A DNA stretch of 64,000 nt from Pyramidobacter piscolens (GCA_004558205.1 SFDM01000010.1:1-64000), one strand, 5' to 3'; counted from the stretch's first letter, positions 39,365-49,413 are shown. Notes: generated by a model from the sequence alone, not told the origin. A program made the numbers and translations.

Positions 39365-40428
39365 GCGGGCTTGAGCTCTGCGTTTGGCTGAATGGGCTTG
39401 AAGGCCAGTCGGCTGAGCTGCTTCAAAATGTTTCAACTGAGATGACGGCTGCGGAAATCGTAGATTTTTTGAAAGATGAACAGCGCATAACGCCGCGGGG
39501 CGTTGAAACTTTAAAAAAACTGCACAGAGAAAACTGGGCGGAAAAAGAGATTGAACGAGCCGAAAGGGGTGGCATTTTTTTAATTCCGTGGTACAGTGAG
39601 AGTTATCCACCCCGTTTGCGTTCGATTGACGATCCTCCGCTTCTGCTTTATGTCAGAGGAGCGCTGCTCGACTTTGACCTGTCCTATTCCGTGGTGGGGA
39701 CGCGCCGCTGTACGCCCTACGGTTCCAAAGTATCTGAACGGATTGGCTTGGCCATGGCGAAATCAGGCATTCCGGTCGTCAGCGGCGGGGCCCTCGGCAT
39801 AGACGGCGCCGCTCACAGCGGAGCGCTGGACGGCGGGGGGGCCACCGCGGCGGTGCTGGGCACGGGCGTGGACGTGCTGTGGCCGTCTGAGCATGACGGA
39901 TTGTTTGAGAACATCCTTCACAGCAAAGGAGCGCTGATCAGTGAGTTTCCTCTGGGGACTATTGGCCGCGCCTGGCGCTTTCCCCGACGCAACAGGATCG
40001 TGGCGGGCCTCAGCCGAGGCCTTGTGGTCGTGGAGTCGCCCCTCAAGGGCGGGGCCATGATCACGGCGCGCCGCGCTATGGAAATGGGCAGAGAACTCTG
40101 GGCGGTGCCGGGACGAATTGACGAACAGGTTTGTGAGGGAAGCAACCAGCTGATTTTTGAGGGGGCTTCCCCCCTGGTGAACGTGAAGGACTTTATCGAT
40201 CACATCGGAGGATTGGGCCAGCTGGAACTCTTCCAGCCAGTAGAACTTTCGCCGGAAGAAAGGCGGGTCCTGAGCTGTCTTTCAGGGCAGGGAGACCTGA
40301 CTCTTGACCAGATTTCCCGAAGAACAAGCATTGGCGCGGCTGAGTTGATGCAGCTGACCTTAGGACTGCAAACCCGTTCGTTAATCTATTCTTCGGGCGG
40401 CGGACGATGGAGAGCCGTACCGCGTTGA
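39361..40428 (+). CDS. dprA: DNA-processing protein DprA
   Basis: 355 aa; ATG overlaps the comM stop. Helical N-terminal domain about 1-70, Rossmann DprA core with YSVVGTRRCTPYG, SGGALGIDGAAHSGAL, FPRRNRIVAGLSRG and GGAMITARRAMEMGR, then a C-terminal winged helix (LTLDQISRRTSI). Loads RecA on incoming single-stranded DNA during transformation. No uptake genes are present here. Confidence 0.96.
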   Translation: MSGLELCVWLNGLEGQSAELLQNVSTEMTAAEIVDFLKDEQRITPRGVETLKKLHRENWAEKEIERAERGGIFLIPWYSESYPPRLRSIDDPPLLLYVRGALLDFDLSYSVVGTRRCTPYGSKVSERIGLAMAKSGIPVVSGGALGIDGAAHSGALDGGGATAAVLGTGVDVLWPSEHDGLFENILHSKGALISEFPLGTIGRAWRFPRRNRIVAGLSRGLVVVESPLKGGAMITARRAMEMGRELWAVPGRIDEQVCEGSNQLIFEGASPLVNVKDFIDHIGGLGQLELFQPVELSPEERRVLSCLSGQGDLTLDQISRRTSIGAAELMQLTLGLQTRSLIYSSGGGRWRAVPR

Positions 40429-40449
40429 TCATGACTGATGGAGGAGCAA

Positions 40450-41325
40450 ATGAGCGCTGGGAATTATGAACTTTTCTCATCAGAAGCAGAGCAAAAAGGG
40501 ATAAAGTTGGAGATCTTCATTGTCTCCGATTTTACGGGGGAAACTGCGGAAAGCGTCGCGAGGGCGGCGCTCAGGCAGTTCGACAGGCATTGCGTGGCGC
40601 TGCGTCGTTTCAGGACTATCGATACGGTGGAAAAGGTTCTGAACGTGTGTTGGCTGGCCAAGGAGAACCAGGCCCTTATTATCTGCACTCTCGTCTCTCA
40701 GCCTGTCAGGGAGGCCCTGATGCGGCATGCCGCCGACTTGAAGCTGAAAGTGGTGGATCTTTTTGGCCCGATCCTTGGCGCCATCTCCGAAAGGCTTGGA
40801 ACGGAACCTGCGGGCATGCCGGGCAATCAGCACAAGCTTGACGAAGCCTATTTCCGGCGGGTGAAGGCGATCGAGTTTTCGAGCACCTGCGACGACGGAG
40901 CCAACCCCAACCTGCTGCCCGAGGCAGAATTGGTCATCGTCGGCGTTTCACGCACCTGCAAGACGCCGCTGTCCATGTATCTGGCCAACAAGGGCATCCG
41001 TACGGCCAATGTGCCCCTGGTGCCGGAGCTGACGCCTCCAGAGGAGCTTTTTTCCCTTCCCGAGGGCCGGGTGCTTGGGCTGTCGATACAACCTGCGACG
41101 CTGCAGAAGATCCGGCGGGACCGTCTGCAGATGATCGGCCTGAACCCCGAAAAAGCTTCGTACGCCCAGCAGCAGAGGGTGGAACTGGAATTGGCCTATG
41201 CGCAGGGGATTATGAAAAAATTGGGAGCCAAGGTTGTGGACGTCACGGGGCGGGCCCTTGAGGAAACCGCTCAGGAAGTGCTGGATTATCTTCGGGAACA
41301 AGGATGTCCCGCCGTTCAGGACTGA
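40450..41325 (+). CDS. ppsR: PEP synthase regulatory protein (DUF299)
   Basis: 291 aa from ATG 40450, 5 nt after GGAGG (a second ATG is 12 nt upstream). Bifunctional ADP-dependent kinase / Pi-dependent phosphorylase that switches PEP synthase or PPDK off and on. Family motifs: IFIVSDFTGETAESVARAAL at the start and a P-loop GVSRTCKTPLSMYLANKG near residue 165. The target gene ppsA follows by 47 nt, so this is PEP-synthase rather than PPDK regulation. Confidence 0.95.
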   Translation: MSAGNYELFSSEAEQKGIKLEIFIVSDFTGETAESVARAALRQFDRHCVALRRFRTIDTVEKVLNVCWLAKENQALIICTLVSQPVREALMRHAADLKLKVVDLFGPILGAISERLGTEPAGMPGNQHKLDEAYFRRVKAIEFSSTCDDGANPNLLPEAELVIVGVSRTCKTPLSMYLANKGIRTANVPLVPELTPPEELFSLPEGRVLGLSIQPATLQKIRRDRLQMIGLNPEKASYAQQQRVELELAYAQGIMKKLGAKVVDVTGRALEETAQEVLDYLREQGCPAVQD

Positions 41326-41372
41326 CGTCTTTAACGGCGATGAGCAATAAAATAATTTGGAGGTCTTTTCCA

Positions 41373-43748
41373 ATGAGCGATTACTGTGCAATTAAGTGGT
41401 TTAACGAGATCCGCAAGACCGATATCCCCATCGTGGGCGGCAAGGGAGCCAACCTGGGAGAACTGACGTCGGCAGGGGCTCCGGTTCCTCCGGGCTTTTG
41501 TGTTATTGCCGACGCCTATGCCCGTTTTATCAAAGAGAACGGGCTTAATACGTCCATTTCGGACCTTCTCGCCGGCATTGATTTTGAAAACACGGCAGAA
41601 CTTCAGGCGAAAACCGAGACAATCCGCTCACTCATTCAAAACGCCCCCGTGCCCGCCTATATGCACGATCAGATCTGCGGAGCCTATGAAAAGCTCGCCC
41701 AGACTGTGGGCGTCAAAGATCCCCGCGTCGCCGTCAGAAGCTCCGCCACGGCGGAGGACCTTCCCGACGCGTCCTTTGCCGGCCAGCAGGACACCTATCT
41801 TCACGTGATCGGTGCCGAGTCCGTGGTGGACTACGTGCGGCAGTGCTGGGCCTCGCTGTGGACCGCGCGGGCGACCTATTACAGGCAAAAACAGAATTAC
41901 GATCACTTCAGCGTCTCCCTCTGTGCCGTGGTCCAGAAGATGGTCGACAGCGAGAAGGCCGGCGTCATGTTCACGGCGAACCCCGTCACCAGTGAGCGCG
42001 GTCAGATCATGATCAACGCGAGCTGGGGCCTGGGCGAAGCGGTTGTCTCCGGCTCCGTGTCGCCTGACGAGTACATTCTCGAAAAGGAAAGCCTGACGGA
42101 ACTGGACGTGGTCGTGGCCGACAAGAAAATCATGATCGTCGACAAGGACAAGAGCAGCGGCACCGTGACGGTCAACGTGGCCGATTATCTGGGCCCCTCC
42201 GCTGTCGGCGCGCGCTGTATGAGCGCCGAAGAAGTCCGCCGTTTGGCCGAAGCTGGAAAGGCTATCGAGAAGCTCTACGGCGCCCCCATGGACATTGAAT
42301 GGGCCCAGGACAGAGACACGAAGGAACTGTACATTCTGCAAGCCCGCCCCGTCACGACTTTAAAAGAAGAACCCGCAAAGAAGGAGAGTTCGATTGTGGA
42401 TAAAAAAGCTCTTACCGTTATGGTCCGCGGCCTTGCCGCATCGCCCGGCATCGCTCACGGACGGGTCATTCGCATCGATTCGCTGAAGGAAATCGCCAGG
42501 GTCCAGAAAGGCGACGTGCTCGTTACCGGCATGACCAACCCTGATATGGTGCCGGCCATGAAAAAAGCCTGCGCCGTCGTCACCGACGAAGGCGGGCGCA
42601 CCTGCCACGCCGCTATCGTGTCGCGTGAGCTGGGCATTCCCTGCATTGTGGGCAGTAAGAACGGCACCGAAATCTTGACCGAAGGCACGGAGGTCACCGT
42701 AGACGCTACCCGCGGCGTTGTGTACCGCGGCAACGTCAACCTCTCTTCCGATCAGGACCTCCATTCGCCCGTGTCGGAAGGAGCGGCCTCGAAAACGGCC
42801 GCTGTCGCCGTTGAGGCCGCTCCGATTACGGGCACCAAGATCTACATGAACCTCGGCGACGCCTCGATCATCGGCAAGTATAACCACCTGCCCTTCGACG
42901 GCATCGGCTTGATGCGCACGGAGTTCATTTTCTCCCACGTGGGCGTTCATCCCATGTACCTCCTTCGCACCGGCCGCGGCGAAGTGCTGATCAACGACAT
43001 GAGCGAGGCGATCACCACCGTTGCGCAGGCGATTTACCCCCGCCCGCTGGTGGTCAGAATGAGCGACTTCCGCACCAACGAGTTCAGAGGTCTTGAAGGC
43101 GGGGAAGTGGAGCCCGAAGAGAACAACCCCATGATCGGCTGGCGCGGCGTTTCACGCTACGTTTCCCCTGCCTATGAAGAAGGGTTCCGCCTGGAATGCA
43201 AGGCCATCAAGAAAGTTCGCGACGAGTTCGGCCTGATCAACGTATGGGTGATGCTGCCCTTTGTGCGCACCACCTGGGAACTGGCTAAAGTTAAGGAGAT
43301 CATGGCCTCGGAAGGGCTGGTTCAGAATAAGTCCTTCAAGATCTGGATCATGGCCGAGGTGCCCGCCGTGGTGTTCCAGGCCGACGCCTTCGCCAAGCTG
43401 GTGGACGGCTTCAGCATCGGCAGCAACGACTTGACCCAGCTCGTTATGGGCGTGGACAGGGATTCAGGCATTCTGAACAACATGGGTTACTTCGACGAGC
43501 GGGACCCTGCCGTTCAGAACGCCATTAAGACGTTGATCCACGCGGCTCACAGGAACGGCATCACCTGCTCCATCTGTGGGCAGGGGCCGTCGCTTTATCC
43601 TGACTTTGCGGAATTCCTCGTCAAGGAAGGGATTGACAGTATGAGCGTCAACCCCGACACCGTCGCCTATACCCGCAAGCTTGTAGCGGGAGTGGAACAG
43701 CGAATTATCCTGAAGGGCATGAGAAAACTGTCGGGCGAGGAGCTTTAA
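41373..43748 (+). CDS. ppsA: Phosphoenolpyruvate synthase
   Basis: 791 aa from ATG 41373, 9 nt after GGAGG. Pyruvate + ATP + H2O to PEP + AMP + Pi. N-terminal ATP-grasp domain (VGGKGANLGELTSAG; AVRSSATAEDLPDASFAGQQ), swivelling phosphohistidine domain near 410 (DEGGRTCHAAIVSRELGIP, His phosphorylated and adjacent Thr the regulatory site), C-terminal PEP/pyruvate barrel (GIGLMRTEFIF; SIGSNDLTQLVMGVDRDS; CSICGQGPS). Regulated by the preceding gene. Confidence 0.96.
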   Translation: MSDYCAIKWFNEIRKTDIPIVGGKGANLGELTSAGAPVPPGFCVIADAYARFIKENGLNTSISDLLAGIDFENTAELQAKTETIRSLIQNAPVPAYMHDQICGAYEKLAQTVGVKDPRVAVRSSATAEDLPDASFAGQQDTYLHVIGAESVVDYVRQCWASLWTARATYYRQKQNYDHFSVSLCAVVQKMVDSEKAGVMFTANPVTSERGQIMINASWGLGEAVVSGSVSPDEYILEKESLTELDVVVADKKIMIVDKDKSSGTVTVNVADYLGPSAVGARCMSAEEVRRLAEAGKAIEKLYGAPMDIEWAQDRDTKELYILQARPVTTLKEEPAKKESSIVDKKALTVMVRGLAASPGIAHGRVIRIDSLKEIARVQKGDVLVTGMTNPDMVPAMKKACAVVTDEGGRTCHAAIVSRELGIPCIVGSKNGTEILTEGTEVTVDATRGVVYRGNVNLSSDQDLHSPVSEGAASKTAAVAVEAAPITGTKIYMNLGDASIIGKYNHLPFDGIGLMRTEFIFSHVGVHPMYLLRTGRGEVLINDMSEAITTVAQAIYPRPLVVRMSDFRTNEFRGLEGGEVEPEENNPMIGWRGVSRYVSPAYEEGFRLECKAIKKVRDEFGLINVWVMLPFVRTTWELAKVKEIMASEGLVQNKSFKIWIMAEVPAVVFQADAFAKLVDGFSIGSNDLTQLVMGVDRDSGILNNMGYFDERDPAVQNAIKTLIHAAHRNGITCSICGQGPSLYPDFAEFLVKEGIDSMSVNPDTVAYTRKLVAGVEQRIILKGMRKLSGEEL

Positions 43749-43926
43749 AGCCCCATCGGCGAAAGAATCTGCGTCTCGGGACGGAGCAGCCCCAACCTGC
43801 CAGCCGCAAAAGAGACGATCGCCCGCAGGCTGGCCGTGACCGCCCTCCATGAGAGGCGCGAGAGGCGCGGTTGTCGGGCGAATCATGCGGCGCGTTTCAT
43901 CTGCGTCTTCCGAACTGTACATGCGG
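43749..43926. other. Intergenic remainder after ppsA
   Basis: About 180 GC-rich nt between the ppsA stop and its terminator. No SD-led frame or recognisable domain; I see no gene. Confidence 0.4.
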
Positions 43927-43957
43927 AGGCAGGGAGAACATCTCCCTGCCTCTTTCA
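43927..43957 (+). terminator. Terminator of the ppsR-ppsA unit
   Basis: 11-bp stem AGGCAGGGAGA/TCTCCCTGCCT with a 3-nt loop (43927-43951), followed by a T-rich stretch. The next 250 nt hold no gene that I can see. Confidence 0.85.
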
Positions 43958-44205
43958 GTTTTTACTCTGTTCGAAATCGGGCACCGATAGGGTGAACGGC
44001 CAGTCCCGCAAAGAAGCGCCGGCAGCGTGGGAAAGACCAATTTTTTTCTGGGGTTGTTTTGTTTGTCAAATATTGAGTCTGCCAACGCTTGCAAAAATCT
44101 ATGAAGCATTTCTTTGCGAATTAGTATGAGTTTTCGTCTCGATAGGGCGGAACTTTCTGAATATGTGAAAACTCGCCCTTTTCCTTTCCTTCCAAAAGAA
44201 AAAAT

Positions 44206-44233
44206 TTGACAATTCCCGTTTGGACGGTAAAAT
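44206..44233 (+). promoter_or_regulatory. Promoter of the DUF494-topA unit
   Basis: TTGACA (44206-44211), 16-nt spacer, TAAAAT (44228-44233). Confidence 0.8.
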
Positions 44234-44284
44234 GTCCCGCAGCCGCAAAGAACCATTTTAATCCTCAAGAAGGAGCGTGGCACT

Positions 44285-44554
44285 TTGTTAAGAGTTCTTG
44301 ATTGGCAGGAACAATCCTGCCTGACGATAGAAGCCCAGGCCTTGATCTATGAATACAGAAGCAAAGGCTGGCTTACGCCTCAGCAATTAGAGCGGATGAT
44401 CACCGAAACCGTTATTATTTCTCAATTAAGACAGTTTCCCGGGGACGTGGACCTGATTACGTCGGTTTTAATGTCCATGGGAGCCGAACGTGACGAGCCG
44501 ATCGTTCTGTCCTCGCAATTGACGGAAAATAATTCTTCACGGCTGCTCAGCTGA
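44285..44554 (+). CDS. Smg/DUF494-like small protein
   Basis: 89 aa. TTG start after AAGGAG. The core AQALIYEYRSKGWLTPQQLE and ERMITETVIISQ resembles the C-terminal part of Smg/DUF494. Its position just before topA, with dprA upstream in the same direction, matches the dprA-smg-topA order known in proteobacteria. It lacks the N-terminal half of typical Smg. Function unknown. Assignment rests on short similarity plus context. Confidence 0.55.
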   Translation: MLRVLDWQEQSCLTIEAQALIYEYRSKGWLTPQQLERMITETVIISQLRQFPGDVDLITSVLMSMGAERDEPIVLSSQLTENNSSRLLS

Positions 44555-44583
44555 CGAAGCGGCATTCAGAAAGGAGAGCGTAG

Positions 44584-46998
44584 ATGGCTCTAAAAAAAGA
44601 AAAAGAGACAGCCGCGGAGAACAAAGCTGCCTCTCCTAAAAAAACGCGAAAAAGCACAGAAAATTCTGAAAAAAGTCCAGCGAAAAAAACAGTGAAAAAA
44701 AAGGCAGCGAGCACAACGGCGTCCGTTTCGACCGAGACGGAAGACAGCACGAAAAAAAACTCAAAAACAGCCGTGAGGAAAAAAGCGGTGGGGTCGGCTA
44801 AAAAAACGGCAGAAAAGGCTCCCGCCGGAAAAAAGCGAAAAGCGGATGAGAGTGAAATAACTTTAGCTTCTGCGGCCGCGCGAAAGAGCGCCGGAACTAA
44901 AAACGGGAAGACGCTGATTGTGGTCGAATCCCCGACGAAAGCGAAATCGCTGACGAAAATCCTTGGCCCCGGCTATATGGTGAAAGCCAGCGTGGGGCAC
45001 ATTGTGGATCTTCCCAAAAGCCGTCTCGCCATAGACATCGAGCATGGTTTCAAGCCTGAATACATCCTTGTCAAGGGAAAGGCGAACATAAAAAAGGAGC
45101 TGCAGAAAGCGGCGGCCGACGCAGGAAAGATATTGCTGGCCGCCGACCCTGACCGTGAAGGAGAAGCTATCGCCTGGCACGTGTCCACCCTGCTGGGTGT
45201 GGATCCAGCTTCGGACTGCCGGATCAGGATCCATGAAATTACCTCAGAGGCGGTAAAAAACGCGGTGAAGGCGCCAGAGCCGATTGACATGAACCGGGTC
45301 AACGCCCAGCAAGCGCGGCGCGTCCTTGACCGCCTTGTGGGATATCAGCTGAGTCCCCTTCTGTGGCGTAAAATCCGCAGGGGGCTTTCCGCGGGACGGG
45401 TTCAGTCGGTGGCTCTCGCCATTATCTGCGATAAAGAGCGGGAAATAGAAGCCTTTGTCCCCCAGGATTATTGGAACATTTTCGTCGATGCTTCGGCGGA
45501 AGGCGGCCGGCAGTACCGGCTGCATGTGGAGCGCGAAAACGGCGTCAGCCTGATGATCGACGGCAAAACCCTCGCGATTGACACGCTGCAGAAAGCTCAG
45601 AGCATCGAGCAGGCCCTTCGGTCGGAGCCTCTGACGGTGACGAGTTTTACGGTAAAAGGGACATCAAGAAAAGCCCCGACGCCCTTTAAGACCAGCACGC
45701 TGCAGCAAATGGCCGCCAGCCGCCTCGGTTTTTCGCCGCGCCGCACCATGGGCGTCGCTCAAAGCCTTTTTGAGGGTGTCATGATCCCCGAACGGGGCGT
45801 CACCGGTCTGATTACCTACATGAGAACCGACAGCCTCCGCATGGCCCCCGAAGCGCTGAGCCAGGCGCGCAGCGTGATCCGGGAAAAATGGGGTGACAAG
45901 TACCTTCCGGCCAAAGCCGTGCAGTATCAGGCCGGAGCGAACGCCCAGGACGCCCATGAGGCGATTCGTCCCACCGATTTCACATTGGCGCCCGACCTTG
46001 TCAAAGCGTCGCTGACGCCCGAGCAGTATCGCCTCTACGACCTGATATGGAGGCGCAGCCTGGCGTCCCAGATGACCCCGGCGAAAGTGAACGCTGCGAC
46101 GATCGAGTGCCAGAGCGGCGCCTACGGCCTGCGCGCCCAGGGCATGTCTCTAAGCTTCGACGGATGGGGCGCCGTCTGGCCTTTGGACGTAAAGGAATCT
46201 ATGCTCCAGACGGCCGCGGCCGGCGAAACCCTGAGCGTGGAAGAGGTCCGGCTGGAGCAGGATCAGACGCGCCCGCCTCTGCGCTACACCGAATCCAGCC
46301 TGATCAAAACGCTGGAAGAGGATGGCATTGGCCGCCCCTCCACCTACGCGACCATCGTGGAAACGCTCTACGACCGCGCTTACGTGCTGCGGGAAGAAGA
46401 CCGAAAACTGCGTCCGAGCGAGTTGGGACGCATCGTCGATAAATTTCTTCTGGCCCATTTCAGCGCTGAATCCGCCTCTCCAATCGTCAACGTGGGATTT
46501 ACGGCGACCATGGAAAATTCCCTCGACCAGATCGAGTCAGGCAAAATCGACTGGGTTGACCTGGTGGGGCATTTCTGGACGCCCTTTTCAGAGGCGATTG
46601 AAAAGGCGGAAGACGCGCCTGCCGTTCCGCCGCCTCCGCCTGAATTGACGGGGGAGATGTGCCCGGAATGCGGAAGGCCCCTCGTCAAGAAGCGCAGCCG
46701 CTTTGGAGAATTCATAGGCTGCAGCGGTTTTCCCGAGTGCCGGTATATACAGCCGCTGCAGAAAAAGATCGGCGTGCCCTGCCCCAAATGCGGGGCCGAT
46801 GAGGGCGGCGAAGTGGTGCAGAGAAAGTCGAAGAAGGGAAGAACCTTTTATGGCTGTTCCCGTTATCCTAACTGCGATTACGCTTCCTGGAACAAGCCCG
46901 CGGCGGCGAAGTGCCCTGTCTGCGGGGCCGTGATGGAATACGTGGGGCGGTCGAGGACGCCAGTCTGCCCAAAATGCGGGCATAAGGGGGAAGCATGA
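44584..46998 (+). CDS. topA: DNA topoisomerase I with basic N-terminal tail
   Basis: 804 aa. Residues 1-110 are a Lys/Ala/Ser/Thr-rich, histone-H1-like tail (e.g. KKTVKKKAASTTASVS). TOPRIM from 112 (LIVVESPTKAKSLTKILG), active-site Tyr in GLITYMRTDS, and three C-terminal Cys4-type zinc ribbons (CPECGRPLVKK; CPKCGADEGG; CPVCGAVMEYVG). Relaxes negative supercoils. The tail is separate from, and in addition to, the usual C-terminal zinc DNA-binding region. Confidence 0.97.
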   Translation: MALKKEKETAAENKAASPKKTRKSTENSEKSPAKKTVKKKAASTTASVSTETEDSTKKNSKTAVRKKAVGSAKKTAEKAPAGKKRKADESEITLASAAARKSAGTKNGKTLIVVESPTKAKSLTKILGPGYMVKASVGHIVDLPKSRLAIDIEHGFKPEYILVKGKANIKKELQKAAADAGKILLAADPDREGEAIAWHVSTLLGVDPASDCRIRIHEITSEAVKNAVKAPEPIDMNRVNAQQARRVLDRLVGYQLSPLLWRKIRRGLSAGRVQSVALAIICDKEREIEAFVPQDYWNIFVDASAEGGRQYRLHVERENGVSLMIDGKTLAIDTLQKAQSIEQALRSEPLTVTSFTVKGTSRKAPTPFKTSTLQQMAASRLGFSPRRTMGVAQSLFEGVMIPERGVTGLITYMRTDSLRMAPEALSQARSVIREKWGDKYLPAKAVQYQAGANAQDAHEAIRPTDFTLAPDLVKASLTPEQYRLYDLIWRRSLASQMTPAKVNAATIECQSGAYGLRAQGMSLSFDGWGAVWPLDVKESMLQTAAAGETLSVEEVRLEQDQTRPPLRYTESSLIKTLEEDGIGRPSTYATIVETLYDRAYVLREEDRKLRPSELGRIVDKFLLAHFSAESASPIVNVGFTATMENSLDQIESGKIDWVDLVGHFWTPFSEAIEKAEDAPAVPPPPPELTGEMCPECGRPLVKKRSRFGEFIGCSGFPECRYIQPLQKKIGVPCPKCGADEGGEVVQRKSKKGRTFYGCSRYPNCDYASWNKPAAAKCPVCGAVMEYVGRSRTPVCPKCGHKGEA

Positions 46999-48323
46999 TG
47001 AATCCTGTCACGATTGTCGGGGGAGGCCTCGCCGGTTCAGAGGCCGCATGGCAGCTTTTGAGGCGGGGCGTGCCCGTGTGCCTTTACGAGATGCGCCCTG
47101 TTCAGAAAAGCCCTGCCCATCATACCGATCAGCTGGCGGAACTGGTGTGCAGCAACTCTCTTGGCTCCGATGCCCCTGATTCGGCGGCGGGTCTCCTGAA
47201 GGAAGAGCTGCGGCGTATGGACAGCCTGGTCATGAGCGCCGCCGGCGCCGCTTCGGTTCCCGCGGGCAAAGCTCTCGCCGTGGATCGGGAAATGTTTTCG
47301 CGGCGGATTACCGACGTCTTGACGTCCCACCCGCTATTTACGCTGAAGCGGCAGGAGGTCTCGGAAATTCCCGAAGAACCCTGCATTGTCGCGAGCGGGC
47401 CTTTGACCTCTCCCTCTCTTGCGTCGGGGCTCCAGCGCCTTCTGGGCGGCGAATACCTCTATTTCTTTGACGCCGTCGCGCCCGTGATCGAGTTTGATTC
47501 CGTGAACATGGACATCGCCTACAGAAAGGACCGCTACGCCGAGTACGAAGGCGGCGATTACGTCAACTGCCCCATGACCGAGGAGCAGTATCAGGCCTTT
47601 TACGAGGCGCTGACCGCAGCGGAGCGGGCTCCGCTGCATGATTTTGAGGGAGATCTCAGGTATTTTGAAGGCTGCATGCCCGTCGAGGTGATCGCCTCGC
47701 GGGGGCGGGACACGCTGCGTTTTGGCCCTCTGAGGCCTGTGGGACTTGAAAACCCCCGCACAGGACGGCGCCCCTACGCGGTCGTGCAGATCCGCCAGGA
47801 CAACAAGGAAGGGACGCTTTACAATCTCGTCGGTTTTCAGACCAACCTCCGCTGGGGCGAGCAGGAACGAGTGTTCAGGATGATCCCCGGCCTTGAGAAC
47901 GCAGAGTTTGTCAGGATGGGCGTAATGCATAGAAACATCTATGTCGACGCTCCCCGGCGCCTCGACGGTTTCTTAAGGCCTTTGGGGCGCGAAGGCCTTT
48001 TCCTCGCGGGACAGATGACGGGCGTGGAGGGATATATGGAGAGCACAGCCATGGGGCTTGCTGCGGCATTGGGCCTCTTTTCCCATTTAAATGACATGCC
48101 CCTTCCTGCGTGGCCCCGTGAATGTGCGGTCGGCGCCCTTTTAGAGCGTCTGCGCGACGATACCAACCCCAAATTCAGCCCGACCAACGCCAACATGGGC
48201 ATCTTCCCTCCGTTGGAAGAGAAAATTAAGAGCCGCTCAGAGCGCAGCCAGAAAATTCTCGAGCGCGGGCGGGAAAAATTCGCCTCCTTTTTACTCTCAA
48301 ATCCAGAATTGTTCCCACGTTGA
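46995..48323 (+). CDS. trmFO: tRNA (m5U54) methyltransferase, folate-dependent
   Basis: 442 aa; ATG overlaps the topA stop by 4 nt. Methylates U54 of the T loop with methylene-tetrahydrofolate and FAD. FAD motif VTIVGGGLAGSEAAWQLLRR at the N-terminus; family motifs QLAELVCSNSLGSDA, GLENPRTGRRPYAVVQ, LVGFQTNLRWGEQ and FLAGQMTGVEGYMES. The topA-trmFO-xerC-hslVU-codY order is the Bacillus arrangement. Confidence 0.97.
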   Translation: MMNPVTIVGGGLAGSEAAWQLLRRGVPVCLYEMRPVQKSPAHHTDQLAELVCSNSLGSDAPDSAAGLLKEELRRMDSLVMSAAGAASVPAGKALAVDREMFSRRITDVLTSHPLFTLKRQEVSEIPEEPCIVASGPLTSPSLASGLQRLLGGEYLYFFDAVAPVIEFDSVNMDIAYRKDRYAEYEGGDYVNCPMTEEQYQAFYEALTAAERAPLHDFEGDLRYFEGCMPVEVIASRGRDTLRFGPLRPVGLENPRTGRRPYAVVQIRQDNKEGTLYNLVGFQTNLRWGEQERVFRMIPGLENAEFVRMGVMHRNIYVDAPRRLDGFLRPLGREGLFLAGQMTGVEGYMESTAMGLAAALGLFSHLNDMPLPAWPRECAVGALLERLRDDTNPKFSPTNANMGIFPPLEEKIKSRSERSQKILERGREKFASFLLSNPELFPR

Positions 48324-48434
48324 CGGAAGTGGGTCAATAAAAACGGAATCGGGCCTTTAAATTGAATTGTTGGAGTTTCACAAAGACAGTGGTGATTTGC
48401 AACATATTAAAAAAATCCTAAAGAGTTAGTAAAT

Positions 48435-48463
48435 TTGATGATTTTTGTTCGATCCTATGTTAT
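48435..48463 (+). promoter_or_regulatory. Possible promoter of xerC-hslVU-codY
   Basis: TTGATG (48435-48440), 17-nt spacer, TGTTAT (48458-48463). Weak -10. The ~200-nt gap after trmFO supports a promoter here. Confidence 0.4.
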
Positions 48464-48525
48464 TATTTAGGGCAGAGACGGCTTAGAGGGGACGTCAGAT
48501 TTTTATGACCGGAGGAGGGTTGAAG

Positions 48526-49413
48526 ATGCCCGGCAAAAGCTTCAACAGCCTGCTCGATGAGTTTTTGACCTATTTGCGCGACAACAGAGCCTGCTCGCAG
48601 AACACCGTGACGAATTATGCCGTCGACCTTGCGCAGTACGCTGACTTTATGGAAAGTCAGGGAATTGAGCCGTGTTCGGTAAACACTCAATCCATACGGG
48701 CCTTTTTAAGATCCTTGGCCGGCTTTGGCTACGCCAACTCTTCTGTGGCCCGAAAGCTGTCGGCGGTAAAGGTTTTTGAACTTTACCTCATGGAAAGAAA
48801 ACTGATAAGCACCGATCCCGCTGGTTCCGTGCGGGGGCCCCGTCTTCCTGAACGCCTGCCCCGCGCCATATCCTGCGAGGCCATGAGCGATTTGATCGCG
48901 GAGGCCTGGAAAATCGAACCCTGCGTCCGTAACGGCACCATCCTCGAGGTGATGTACGGCTGCGGCCTTCGCGTCGCGGAGCTCGTGGTTGTGAAATGGG
49001 AGGACGTGGACCTGGAAGAACGCTGGCTTCGAGTTAAAGGCAAGGGAGACAAGGAGCGGCTGGTCCCTTTCGGACAGGTCGCCAAAGCGGCCCTGATAAG
49101 GTGGCGTGCGCTCTCTCCAATCGACGAAGAGTATGTTTTTCCCGGACAAAGAGGCGGCTGCATTACTGTGAGAACGGTGCACCGGCTGGTGGTGCAGGCG
49201 GCGCGGAATTTAGGATTGGAAAACGTGACGCCTCACTCGGTGCGGCACAGTTTTGCCACGCACATGCTTGAAGGCGGCGCTTCCCTGAGGGTGCTGCAGG
49301 AACTTTTGGGGCACGAGAGCCTCCTCACCACGCAAAGATATTTGAAGATTACGCCCGGCCATCTGAGAGACAGCTATATGGCTGCGCATCCGAGGTCGGG
49401 AGAGGGAGTGTAA
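48526..49413 (+). CDS. xerC: Tyrosine recombinase XerC (CodV)
   Basis: 295 aa from ATG 48526, 6 nt after GGAGGAGGG. N-terminal SAM-like domain (FLTYLRDNRACSQNTVTNYA), catalytic domain with Arg in YGCGLRVAELVVVK, Lys in VKGKGDKERLVPF, HSVRHSFATHML, GHESLLTTQRY (Tyr nucleophile). Resolves chromosome dimers at dif. First gene of the xerC-hslV-hslU-codY operon, 6 nt before hslV. Confidence 0.95.
   Translation: MPGKSFNSLLDEFLTYLRDNRACSQNTVTNYAVDLAQYADFMESQGIEPCSVNTQSIRAFLRSLAGFGYANSSVARKLSAVKVFELYLMERKLISTDPAGSVRGPRLPERLPRAISCEAMSDLIAEAWKIEPCVRNGTILEVMYGCGLRVAELVVVKWEDVDLEERWLRVKGKGDKERLVPFGQVAKAALIRWRALSPIDEEYVFPGQRGGCITVRTVHRLVVQAARNLGLENVTPHSVRHSFATHMLEGGASLRVLQELLGHESLLTTQRYLKITPGHLRDSYMAAHPRSGEGV

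Noticed and set aside
38720..39610. 296-codon minus-strand frame opposite comM/dprA
   Set aside because: Crosses a gene junction on the opposite strand; codon pattern is that of comM.
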